Assembly: GCA_022539475.1 (NCBI GenBank)
Contig: VCMS01000017.1
Location: forward strand, 527,233-591,232
From: Gracilaria domingensis
Lineage: Eukaryota > Rhodophyta > Florideophyceae > Gracilariales > Gracilariaceae
Length of the DNA stretch: 64,000 nt
Direction of reading: 5' to 3'
Made by a program: the position numbers and the translations under genes. The notes under the pieces were generated by a model. It saw only the letters and a list, made by a program, of their open reading frames with translations. It did no database searches and was not told the DNA's origin. Positions 52,861 to 61,906 of this stretch are shown piece after piece; the first letter of the stretch is position 1; every line of letters starts with the position of its first letter.

Positions 52861-54078
52861 TGTAGAGCAACGCATTTTGCGTGGCTATCAGGATGATGCG
52901 CCTCATATACTCAGGGGAGTGATACGAGGATGCACTCGAAGAGTTAGGAGTTGGACCCAATTTTGGCGGTTACTTTTGGAATGGCTTTCCCACAGTTACC
53001 TGTAATCAGGGTTGCCATTGCTGGCCAATACCGCTAGGTGGACGCGTGTACTACACCACCGTGTGTGTGCATATTACGGGACAATAGGTAGTGCACCTGA
53101 GGCGCCTGACACTGGGCTAGCCACGTGTACGGACCCCTGCGGGTGTGCACCACGTGTACATAGTTAGTTTAGACCTACTTAGGTGAGCTCGACCTCGTCG
53201 TCGCGAGCACCTTTGTAAAGTCAACCCGAGCACTTCTAAGTGAACTCTTTGTCGAGTAGCGCTCTCCTGAGTGGACTCTACACGAGTGAGGCTCTGGCGC
53301 CAACCGCCTACGTGGGTTATCACTCTCGCGAGTATAGCCACGTCTGGTTACGGTGGTCCTACCCTCTCGGTACCTTTGAGGAACATCTGTCGTTGATGTC
53401 GGGACCTGAGGGTCGTACCGAGGAGGTATAGGACTAGATTACGAAGTGATCCGACTCTGTATAGAGTTTTGCCGTGTTTACGGAAACCCGTGCATTACCG
53501 TTGGAGGATCTCGCCCCGCTCCGGGCACAGTGCCGAGGAGGCCCTACCCGTCGCGTGTGGGTGTTGTTTGGTTGTTGTTTTCTGTTGCTTTCTCTCTCGG
53601 GACTACACCTGTCGTTGGTCGTGTTTCATCGTTGCCGATACCACCCCATCTCTGGAGTTTCTCATCGTTTCCTCACCACGTGGCCTATCACCTCTGTAGG
53701 TATAGCCAGTTGCCACTTCGGCCTTACAACCGAGTTACGGTGGTACAGAGGGCTCTGTCACTGGTCTGCCATCTCTCACGAGAGCGGACCTTCGGACAGT
53801 CTGGTGGGTTTCACTCTTCCGAGTTTGCCCCACAAAGTGGTCTCCCGACCTAGAACCGTTTTAGGTCACTGTCGTGGAATTGACTTGATTGTTGACGGAT
53901 CACCGTTTTCTGACAACGATCAGGGGACTCTTTAGAGTTTTGGAGGTTGACAACTTTTGAACGTGAACCGCTGACGTGGTGGTTTACCGAGAAGGTTTAT
54001 TGAGTTTTCTTGTTCTTTGGAGACTCGTGTACGAGTTTAACTGGATCATCTGGATCAGATTGCTTACTGGTTTCCAGT
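52861..54078 (+). repeat. Gypsy 5' LTR and leader (LTR end not located)
   Basis: The first 162 bp match the start of the 3' LTR at 63839. Where the LTR ends cannot be fixed because the 3' copy is cut by the window edge. No primer-binding site complementary to a familiar tRNA was recognised. Frames of up to 153 codons at about 53446-53935 have no recognised features. Confidence 0.7.
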
Positions 54079-56127
54079 ATGCCGCAACCGCCTCGAGGTT
54101 CTCGAGCTGGTTCCGCGCGGTCGTCAGCTGCGGTTCCACCCGTTGCACCGACGTCCCGGTCTATCCCAGATGAGGCGCAACCTCTTGAGGTCGTACCCCG
54201 CCCCCGGAGAACGCGTTCAGTTACGGAAGCACCTAAGGAAAATGTGGGTTCTGCTCAACCCGTCGTTGAGACACCATCCATGGTTAACCCTAACGCTGCT
54301 ACCGTAGCCGAGTTGGCTAGGTTGGAATCCCGCTTGGATATTAATCACGCTGCTCACGTGGAACTCCTACAGGATGTTACCTCGTTGAGGACGCAGGTTG
54401 ATAATGCCCAGGTGAGGGATGTCTCAGGAGACTTACGTCTTCTGAGAAGGGACGTGAATTCCATTATGGAAAATCTGGGTACCCCAGACGTCTTCGTCAC
54501 GGAGTACCGGGCATTTGTCGAGGAAATGCGCACCGATATCGGTCGAATTCGTTCGCGCTTGGAAACGCTGGAGGATACAATCCGCATGGATGAAGCTGTG
54601 GACGCACAGGTTCCTCAAGGAAATCCATCTGCGGATGAAGACCATCGTTCGGTGAAGCAGAAACGTCGACACCCAAAACGAGTTCACTATGATTCGGATT
54701 CATCGCGCTCTGACTCGAGCGGCATGACTGAAGACAGTTCGTCAGATTCATCTGATAGTGATGACAACCGTCATAGATCACGTTCGACACGGTCGAAAGC
54801 GACGCAGTCTACTCAGGCAGTGATGAGATCACGCGTGAAAGGACGGCGCCACTTGGGACTCAAAGAGTTAAAGCCGACGGACCCGCTCTACACAAAGCTG
54901 TTGTCGTACCGCTATTATCGGTTGGAGGATGTTACTTCGAATCGCTCCTCGCGAGGAACCGGTAAGGTGAAGGACTACATTCGAAGGTTGAATGTTACCC
55001 TTGAAACAAGGAAGTTCTCGGGGACAGATCCTATCCTTATCTTGGATTTCCTTGCCAGGTTCGTCCAGGAGGCCGATACACTCGGTATGAGTGAAGCACA
55101 GGCATATGTGGCACTGCCGTACTTCCTAACAGGGACTGCGGAAGATCAGTACAACTCAGTTCGAGGAACCTTGAGAGCCTCGGAAGGAGGAGTCACGTGT
55201 TGGCCGGAAGCCGTGAACTACCTTCTCAGGTCGTACGCGACTTCCAACGCGATTTACAGCGCTACTCTTGCTGTTCGCGACACTAGACAGAAGAGTGGAG
55301 AATCTGAAACGGTTTATTCAACGCGGTTGAACAAAGCGTTTCACCGATGTGGTAATGTGTATTCCGCACAGGAGCGGTGTACCATGTTTGTTGATGGTTT
55401 GGACCCCACCATTCAGTCGTTGGTCGCTCGCCGACGCGAGGAAAAACGCCGAATGACGTACCTAGAGTTGGTTAATTACGCCCAGGCGGAAGGAGAGACG
55501 TATCGAGCCCGCAACCCGGGGCAGCGCCGCTCGAAAGCGCTACTCGCGGAGAGTTCGTCACCATCGATGTCGGTTTTGCGACGTGAAACCGCTGTCGGTG
55601 ATGCTGATAACGTCCACTTCATCGGAAGTAACCCCGATTCTTACGGATCTACGGACCTGCCGTCAACCTCGATTCCGAGCACGGAAGAAGACCCCGCATT
55701 GTATGCCCAAGGTGTCCGGGTGCCTGCAGCCCCGCTGCCTTACGCTAACAATTCGTCGCGTCTGAACCGTCCAGGGTGGAAGGACACAGCACCACAACGT
55801 CGAGTGGACAATCGCCCTCGCGACAAACCGGCCTCGGTCATATGTTACCAGTGCTACCTTCCAGGTCACGTATCGACGCAGTGCGTATTTCCGCCGTCGC
55901 ACCGGCCGAAAATTATTGCGTATTACGACGCCCTCACGCCCGAGGAAAAGGAATCTGTTCCACGAAAGGAATATGATAAGGCCAGAGCTGAACTGGGATT
56001 ACCGGTTCCGGTCTATGCTCAGCCCTCCGTTCCGGCACAGGCACCTTCGAACCAGGTTCAAGGCGAAGTACCCACGCATGGGGTTCAGTTAGGCCCCCGA
56101 ACGGAGTTCAGGCACCGAATTCGGTGA
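54079..56127 (+). CDS. Gypsy Gag polyprotein
   Basis: 682 aa from the ATG at 54079. The N-terminus is Pro/Ser-rich; a helical, coiled-coil-like segment lies at about 90-180, then a Ser/Asp-rich acidic stretch (DSDSSRSDSS, SSSDSSDSDD) at 210-240. A retrotransposon capsid-like region covers about 290-480 (KFSGTDPILILDFLARFVQ, YFLTGTAEDQY, VYSTRLNKAFHRCG). Near residue 600 there is a nucleocapsid zinc knuckle CYQCYLPGHVSTQC (CX2CX4HX4C). The frame upstream to 54010 lacks an ATG. Gag overlaps the open pol frame by 35 nt. Confidence 0.92.
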   Translation: MPQPPRGSRAGSARSSAAVPPVAPTSRSIPDEAQPLEVVPRPRRTRSVTEAPKENVGSAQPVVETPSMVNPNAATVAELARLESRLDINHAAHVELLQDVTSLRTQVDNAQVRDVSGDLRLLRRDVNSIMENLGTPDVFVTEYRAFVEEMRTDIGRIRSRLETLEDTIRMDEAVDAQVPQGNPSADEDHRSVKQKRRHPKRVHYDSDSSRSDSSGMTEDSSSDSSDSDDNRHRSRSTRSKATQSTQAVMRSRVKGRRHLGLKELKPTDPLYTKLLSYRYYRLEDVTSNRSSRGTGKVKDYIRRLNVTLETRKFSGTDPILILDFLARFVQEADTLGMSEAQAYVALPYFLTGTAEDQYNSVRGTLRASEGGVTCWPEAVNYLLRSYATSNAIYSATLAVRDTRQKSGESETVYSTRLNKAFHRCGNVYSAQERCTMFVDGLDPTIQSLVARRREEKRRMTYLELVNYAQAEGETYRARNPGQRRSKALLAESSSPSMSVLRRETAVGDADNVHFIGSNPDSYGSTDLPSTSIPSTEEDPALYAQGVRVPAAPLPYANNSSRLNRPGWKDTAPQRRVDNRPRDKPASVICYQCYLPGHVSTQCVFPPSHRPKIIAYYDALTPEEKESVPRKEYDKARAELGLPVPVYAQPSVPAQAPSNQVQGEVPTHGVQLGPRTEFRHRIR

Positions 56128-59100
56128 GCCCCGCTCAGAAAAACTGACTTCGGGAGTTTCCCCTACGGGAGGGGCGCCTTCCGAGCCGAAGTTGAAGGCG
56201 CCCGAGGCGTCACAGCTTCGCTCCCCAGCTGTTAGAATCCTTTCAAGGATAGCGGCTACAACTGACCTGAGCTCAGAACACCTTTCGGTTCTACGTCGTC
56301 CGTGGATACGGTCCCGTAATCTCCGTATTCCGGAAAGAGTTCTTGTGATGGCCAAGAGAAACTACAAAGTTTATGCCGATCTTGGCTTGTCTAACCAGTT
56401 CATGGTTCGACAGTTGTCTGTGTTGGATACAGGAGCTGCACCGAACCTGATTCACCTTGAGTTGGTGCCACCCGCGCTACGGGATGAAATTCGTCATGGT
56501 CCAGGTTTGGACATCGCGGATGCCAACAATAACCCGTTGCGTACTCTTGGGTACATACCTCTCATGGTACGATTAGGAACCTGTATGGTTAAAGTGGATT
56601 TCATGGTTTGCAAAAGCATTGCCGCACCGGTGATACTCGGTTGTGACTTTTGTGATCGTTTTGTTGAAGCGATTCGACCTCGAGCTCGAGTTTTTACCAT
56701 GGATGATGGTTCCGAAATACCGATTGTAAGGAAACCGCTAAAGAGAGCTACACGCAAGCGCGTCCCGCTCCCTGCTGCACAGGAAGTTCCAACCGTCGAC
56801 CCGGTATCATCTAAGCTCCATGTGGCTCATGCCATCGCAATCCCTGCGCAATCCCAAGTTTGGGTCACCATAACTACTAAGCAGTCTGGTCTACGTGTGG
56901 TACAACCATTGCCATCATTGTATGATCAGAAGCAACTCGCTTTGGCGAACGGAGTAATCTCGGTGGAACCCGACAAACCATTCAGAGTTTTGGTCGCCAA
57001 CTTTGGCACAACCCGACAGTGGTTAGCTAAAAACCAAATCCTTGGTACCACTCTCCCACACCCTGCTGCTATCGTACCGACGAAGATACCCGTTGCGGAT
57101 GTTCTCGGTATAACCGATGCTAAGGAGGGGGAGGGATCAGCGGAAACCGCTTTTACCGCATCGGTTACCCCGGCGAGCGAAGTTACCGAATCGCTGGCAC
57201 CCACCGAGGGTAAAGCGTTGCCACCAGGAACGGAAGATACAGACCCTGTCAAGGAACTGGAACAGTTGAATTTTAATCATGTACCTGAATCTCATAGAGG
57301 TAAGCTAAGAGAAATGTTGAGGGAGTTCACACCCATGTGGGATGGATCCCTCGGGACAATTGGAATCACGGAACACCGTATTGACCTACTTCCAGGTACT
57401 AGCCCCATTTCCCAACACCCATACCGGGCTGGTCCCAAAGCTAGGGAAGAAGAGCAATCTCAGGTTGAGAAGATGTTACGCGCTGGCGTCATAGACGCGG
57501 CTCAATCCGCTTGGGACTCACCCGTGGTGCTAGTTCCAAAAGCGGACGGATCGTGGCGATTCTGTATTGATTACCGTCGTCTAAATTCGGTCACCGTCAA
57601 AGACGTTTATCCCATACCCAGGATGGACGAATACATTGACTCGCTTGGGAGTGCTACAGTGTTCACCGCCTTGGATGCCAATTGGGGATACTGGCAAGTT
57701 CCGATCCGTGAAAAGGATAAGGACAAAACTGCTTTTGTGTGCCACCAAGGTTTGTACCGGTTTAAACGAATGCCGTTCGGATTAACCAACGCACCGGCTA
57801 CGTTTCAACGTGCTATCGATATCCTCTTGGCTCGATTCAAGTGGAAGACCTGCTTGGTGTATCTTGACGATATCATCGTGTTCTCCGATAACCTTGATGA
57901 CCACTTAACACACGTCCGGGACGTCATGAGAGTCCTCAGGGACGCGGGCATCACGCTGAAACTCAAGAAGTGCGAGTTCTTCACAGATTCTGTCAAATAC
58001 CTAGGGCATATCATTCGACCTGGACAGCTCTCAGTTGACGCAGTTCGCGTGAAGTCGCTGAAGGAAGCGAAACACCCTACGACACAAACGGAACTCCGCA
58101 GTTTTCTGGGTCTTTGTAATGTATATCGGCGTTTTGTCCCGAACTTCGCAGATATTGCGACCCCCCTTAACCACCTTTTGAGAAAAGGTCAACCAGTTCA
58201 ACTGGAACCTCTAGGCGACGCGGAAGCGTCTGCCTTTTCGGCATTAATTGACGCAGTAACGTCACCGCCAATCTTGGCTTTGCCTAAGCTAGGACTTCCA
58301 TTCGAAGTAGACACTGACGCCAGTGCACACCAGGTTGGTTGCGCCCTGTTTCAGGTCACGGAAGACGGCGTGAGACATCCAATTGGATACTGGTCGCGAT
58401 CCTTGAACGTACACGAACGTAACTACTCAGTTTCGGAGAAAGAGTGCTTAGCCGTTGTATGGGCTCTAACTACACTGAGGCCATATCTTATGGGCAACCA
58501 TTTTACGGTACATACGGACCACTCATCTCTCCGATGGCTCATGGAAATCTCGGAACCATCAGGACGCTTGATGTGTTGGCGCTTGAGGTTATCGGAGTTC
58601 GATTTCACAGTTACGTACAAAAAAGGAACGTTGAATCTGCAGGCAGATGCACTCTCCCGCTTGGGGACAGATGCAGAAGCGGCACCAGTTGACGATCTGG
58701 ACATACCATGCTTTATGGTGGAAGAACAAGCAGATTGGGTCGAATCCTTGTCGGATGACATCTGTGACGACATCCTGCTCACTTCTGAGAAGTTGGATCC
58801 CTTGACTGGATCTTTTGTACCCATCACTCCCGAGGAGATGATCCGAGAACAGCAAACGGATGAGTTTTGTACGCGAATCCGCGCTCGTCTCAATGGAGGA
58901 GATCGTATACCTTTTCAGGTTAACGATCAGGGGTACCTGGTTAGGTTGGTCGAAGCGTATACCCAAATTGTGGTCCCATACTCGCTGCAAAACCGTGTGT
59001 TGGTCATGACACACTATGTGAAGGTAGGAGCCCACCCAGGAGGTCGAAAACTATACTTGACCCTGCGTAGGGATTTTTACTGGCCGTCAATGGCATTGGA

Positions 59101-60601
59101 CTGCTACGCAGTACGACGCTCTTGCACCGAGTGCGCTAAGAATAACGTGAAACTTCGTAAGTACTCGAAGAAGTTAACGCTGTTCCCAGCACGGTCTCCT
59201 TTGGAGTTTATCGCTATCGATATCTTAGGTGAATTGATCAGAACCGCAAGAGGTAATCGATACCTTCTGGTTATCACCGATCGGTTCTCTAAGTTGGTAC
59301 GGACAGTCCCGCTGAAACGGATTACGGCCACCGTGGTTGCACAAGCTTTTGTCACCCACTGGGTCTTTGTGTACGGTCCACCGGTTCATCTATTATCAGA
59401 TAACGGTTCACAGTTCACGTCGAAGTTTTTCCAGGACGTCTGTCGGATCTTGAGTGTCAAGAATTTATTTACGACCACCTACCACCCCCAAACAAATGGT
59501 CAGGTAGAACGATTTAACCGTACCATGCTGAATGCATTAAGATCTTATGTGGCAGATCATCCTAAGGATTGGGATTTGTATACGGACGCTATTACGTATG
59601 CGTACAACACCCAAATCCACCGGGTAACGAAGCTAGCACCTTTCGAGTTGGTATTGTCAAGAGTACCGCCACCGGTTGCAATCGAGGCTCAAGAAACGCT
59701 TTCTACGTACCCGTCTGTTGGGTTATACAGGAACGCTTGGAAGGATTGGTTAACCAAAATGGTACCGGTCGCTCGCACAGCGATGGATAAGGCGCAGGCC
59801 GCTTATAAGCGCAACTTCGATGCGAAGGTTAAGACCCCATTACCAAAGGTCAAACCAGACGATATGGTATTTCTCCGCAAAGAATACTATAATCCGGAGA
59901 AGGAACGCCGCCACAAGCTCTCGCCTATCGCGGAAGGACCCTACAAGGTTATTTCCGTCACGGACGATACCGTAGTATTGGATATCAATAATCTCCACGA
60001 ACGGATATCGTTAGACCGTGTCGCGCTGGCACCACCACCCTACGTTCACGTTAACACCCAACTGGGTGAAGCTACAGGGGACGAACAGGTCGTATCTTCG
60101 CGCCCTGCGACTCTCCGCCCTGATCGCGGCTTATCGGATCTACCGAAGTCAGAATCACCCACGCGGGTAGCACAACCCGTTGCGGGAGACGAAGAGGAAA
60201 ACTCAACTAGAGTTGACCCCCCACCGGACGTCGTGGCTCCCGTGCCACCGCCTAAAGAGGGGGAGGAAAGTACGGAACCCGTTACACCGGCGTCGCACGG
60301 TCACACTGTGTCGCAAGGTACCGCCACCAATCTCGCGGTCTCTACCGATAGCGTTGTGGTGCGCCGAGGCGCTGTATCTCGTGGTGATACTCCGTCGAGT
60401 TCGTTGAGCAATGCGCTGGAAACGACACGACCCACCCAGGGGGTACACACCGCTGTGGATAACGTAACCCCGTCGGGAACACCACAACTGAGTGAGGTCA
60501 CCACCCGCAGAGCGGAGAAGACAGTATCTGTAGACCCGGGCTTCCCGGAGAACGCAGAGCCGCAAGCGGTAGATCAGCTCAATGTTACCGACCAGTGTTA
60601 A
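56093..60601 (+). CDS. Gypsy Pol polyprotein (PR-RT-RH-IN), +1 frame to gag
   Basis: The frame opens at 56093, right after a TAG, and overlaps the gag end. The first ATG is at 56348, so expression by a +1 shift in the 35-nt overlap is likely. Numbering from 56192: aspartic protease LDTGAAPNLI (D79); RT with LVPKADGSWRFCIDYRRLN and the catalytic VYLDDI (about 557); RNase H DTDASAHQVGCAL (about 707) and the ENYSVSEKE-type HERNYSVSEKECLAV; integrase HHCC zinc finger around 940-985; catalytic core D about 1009, D about 1068 and E about 1105 with exactly 35 residues between the last two; then a GPY/F module (IAEGPYKVISV). After residue 1230 about 240 residues are Pro/Thr/Glu-rich and unlike integrase. 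All catalytic residues are intact. Confidence 0.94.
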   Translation, partial: APERSSGTEFGEPRSEKLTSGVSPTGGAPSEPKLKAPEASQLRSPAVRILSRIAATTDLSSEHLSVLRRPWIRSRNLRIPERVLVMAKRNYKVYADLGLSNQFMVRQLSVLDTGAAPNLIHLELVPPALRDEIRHGPGLDIADANNNPLRTLGYIPLMVRLGTCMVKVDFMVCKSIAAPVILGCDFCDRFVEAIRPRARVFTMDDGSEIPIVRKPLKRATRKRVPLPAAQEVPTVDPVSSKLHVAHAIAIPAQSQVWVTITTKQSGLRVVQPLPSLYDQKQLALANGVISVEPDKPFRVLVANFGTTRQWLAKNQILGTTLPHPAAIVPTKIPVADVLGITDAKEGEGSAETAFTASVTPASEVTESLAPTEGKALPPGTEDTDPVKELEQLNFNHVPESHRGKLREMLREFTPMWDGSLGTIGITEHRIDLLPGTSPISQHPYRAGPKAREEEQSQVEKMLRAGVIDAAQSAWDSPVVLVPKADGSWRFCIDYRRLNSVTVKDVYPIPRMDEYIDSLGSATVFTALDANWGYWQVPIREKDKDKTAFVCHQGLYRFKRMPFGLTNAPATFQRAIDILLARFKWKTCLVYLDDIIVFSDNLDDHLTHVRDVMRVLRDAGITLKLKKCEFFTDSVKYLGHIIRPGQLSVDAVRVKSLKEAKHPTTQTELRSFLGLCNVYRRFVPNFADIATPLNHLLRKGQPVQLEPLGDAEASAFSALIDAVTSPPILALPKLGLPFEVDTDASAHQVGCALFQVTEDGVRHPIGYWSRSLNVHERNYSVSEKECLAVVWALTTLRPYLMGNHFTVHTDHSSLRWLMEISEPSGRLMCWRLRLSEFDFTVTYKKGTLNLQADALSRLGTDAEAAPVDDLDIPCFMVEEQADWVESLSDDICDDILLTSEKLDPLTGSFVPITPEEMIREQQTDEFCTRIRARLNGGDRIPFQVNDQGYLVRLVEAYTQIVVPYSLQNRVLVMTHYVKVGAHPGGRKLYLTLRRDFYWPSMALDCYAVRRSCTECAKNNVKLRKYSKKLTLFPARSPLEFIAIDILGELIRTARGNRYLLVITDRFSKLVRTVPLKRITATVVAQAFVTHWVFVYGPPVHLLSDNGSQFTSKFFQDVCRILSVKNLFTTTYHPQTNGQVERFNRTMLNALRSYVADHPKDWDLYTDAITYAYNTQIHRVTKLAPFELVLSRVPPPVAIEAQETLSTYPSVGLYRNAWKDWLTKMVPVARTAMDKAQAAYKRNFDAKVKTPLPKVKPDDMVFLRKEYYNPEKERRHKLSPIAEGPYKVISVTDDTVVLDINNLHERISLDRVALAPPPYVHVNTQLGEATGDEQVVSSRPATLRPDRGLSDLPKSESPTRVAQPVAGDEEENSTRVDPPPDVVAPVPPPKEGEESTEPVTPASHGHTVSQGTATNLAVSTDSVVVRRGAVSRGDTPSSSLSNALETTRPTQGVHTAVDNVTPSGTPQLSEVTTRRAEKTVSVDPGFPENAEPQAVDQLNVTDQC

Positions 60602-61294
60602 CCACGCCGTGGTATGAGGAAACGAGAAGTCGTACTTACCCGCGTATTATTTGGGAAAACAACCTTGGAAAGGTGAAGTACGAAGTACGAGTTTGGAAAC
60701 CGTCGATGGTGCACCCACGCCGCGTGGCAGAGGACTCATGACACACCCAAGTGGAGAGTAACACGTTGTGTGACGTGGTGACGTATGAAAAGCACCGCTG
60801 ACGCGGGGAACGGCTGACAGTAAGTCGCGTGCGCGAGTACCACACGTGCACGGTGCACGATGTACGGTCGCCAACCGTAGGCGAACGGACACCTGTTAGG
60901 GTAGCTCGTGGCTCACACGTGCCATCGCCTGGCCAACCAGAAGGCCGCGATATGCACCGTGATTGGTCAATCCGCCTCCATGGCGCACGAGCGAGACCCT
61001 GCCCGTTCTCCGTCGCACGGACGATCCTTCTGGATAGCAAGAGGGAGCTCAGAATCCCGAAGCTACCGTTGGACGGTTGGAAGCTCAACCAAAACGAGCC
61101 GAAGCTCGTCAGACTCAAGAAGGAGAGTACTTCAAGAAGAACCTTTCAGGTTGAAGATTGGACGCTCCTGGCGTAAGTTGTAGTTGTCGCGCAGCGAGGA
61201 ACTCCTAGTGAGTCGTGACTGGTTAAGTCCAAGAGGAACCCCTCTAGAGGTTAGCCGGCCACCACCTCGCCACCCTCGAAGGTACGAAACCACA
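60602..61294 (+). other. Gypsy internal spacer between pol and the chromodomain ORF
   Basis: About 690 bp with stops in the pol frame soon after the pol terminator (TGA about 70 nt on). No domain recognised. A GTAAGT-like site near 61173 and pyrimidine-AG sites exist, so a spliced subgenomic RNA is possible but not shown. Confidence 0.4.
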
Positions 61295-61537
61295 ATGGGT
61301 GAAGGAGAGCAGTCAAACACCGAGGTGTATCCGCAGGAATACGTGATCGAACGTATCGTACGTCATGTTGTAGACCCCGATGGGACGGTACTGTACCAAG
61401 TGCGATGGTATGGCTACTCCGCCGAGGAGGACACCATGGAGCCGGTCGAGCACCTACCTAGGTCGAAGATCGTTTCATACCACCGTCGCACTCGGTCAGC
61501 CTTGCCGTCCAACCTGGACCAAGCCCAGGTGGGATAA
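61295..61537 (+). CDS. Free-standing chromodomain ORF of the gypsy element
   Basis: 80 aa from the ATG at 61295; the frame is open from 61184 but without an earlier ATG. Residues about 13-65 are a chromodomain: EYVIERIVRHVVDPDG, YQVRWYGYSAEEDTMEPVEHL. The three aromatic-cage positions (Tyr of EY, Trp of VRW, Tyr of GY) are present, so binding to methylated H3 tails is plausible. The usual WEP tryptophan is Met (TMEP). In known chromoviruses this domain is fused to the integrase C-terminus. Here it is a separate ORF 0.7 kb beyond the pol stop; by analogy it would target integration or tether the integrase. Confidence 0.85.
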   Translation: MGEGEQSNTEVYPQEYVIERIVRHVVDPDGTVLYQVRWYGYSAEEDTMEPVEHLPRSKIVSYHRRTRSALPSNLDQAQVG

Positions 61538-61906
61538 GAACCGTTCCCGGTGAGGAGCTTTCAACTATACCGCGATGCGGAAGACTTAGAATGGAGAGTT
61601 GACCCGTTCTGTGTGGGGATGAATGAAGGAAGAAGACCAATGAAGCGGTGAAGACTTAACTAGAGGAAGTGAGAAGAAAGAAAGAAGAGCATACCGAAAT
61701 GCCGGTTGTACCGATTTAAAACGGTTAGAGTAGAAGAAGCACCAAAGAAGTGAAGTACACTTGAACACAGTGTGAGTGAAGAAGTAATCGAAGATCGATC
61801 AAGTTCGTGGAGAACAGGCAAAAGGGTGAAGGGAAAGTTACCACTAGATGGTTTTACTGTTTCTATCTTATACTAAGGACCAAGTCCTCCAGCCCTGCTG
61901 GTCATC
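61538..61906. other. Gypsy spacer between convergent ORFs
   Basis: A purine-rich stretch around 61620-61700 (plus strand) that could act as a second polypurine tract or as 3' UTR of both the chromodomain ORF and the opposite-strand ORF. No coding frame supported. Confidence 0.4.
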
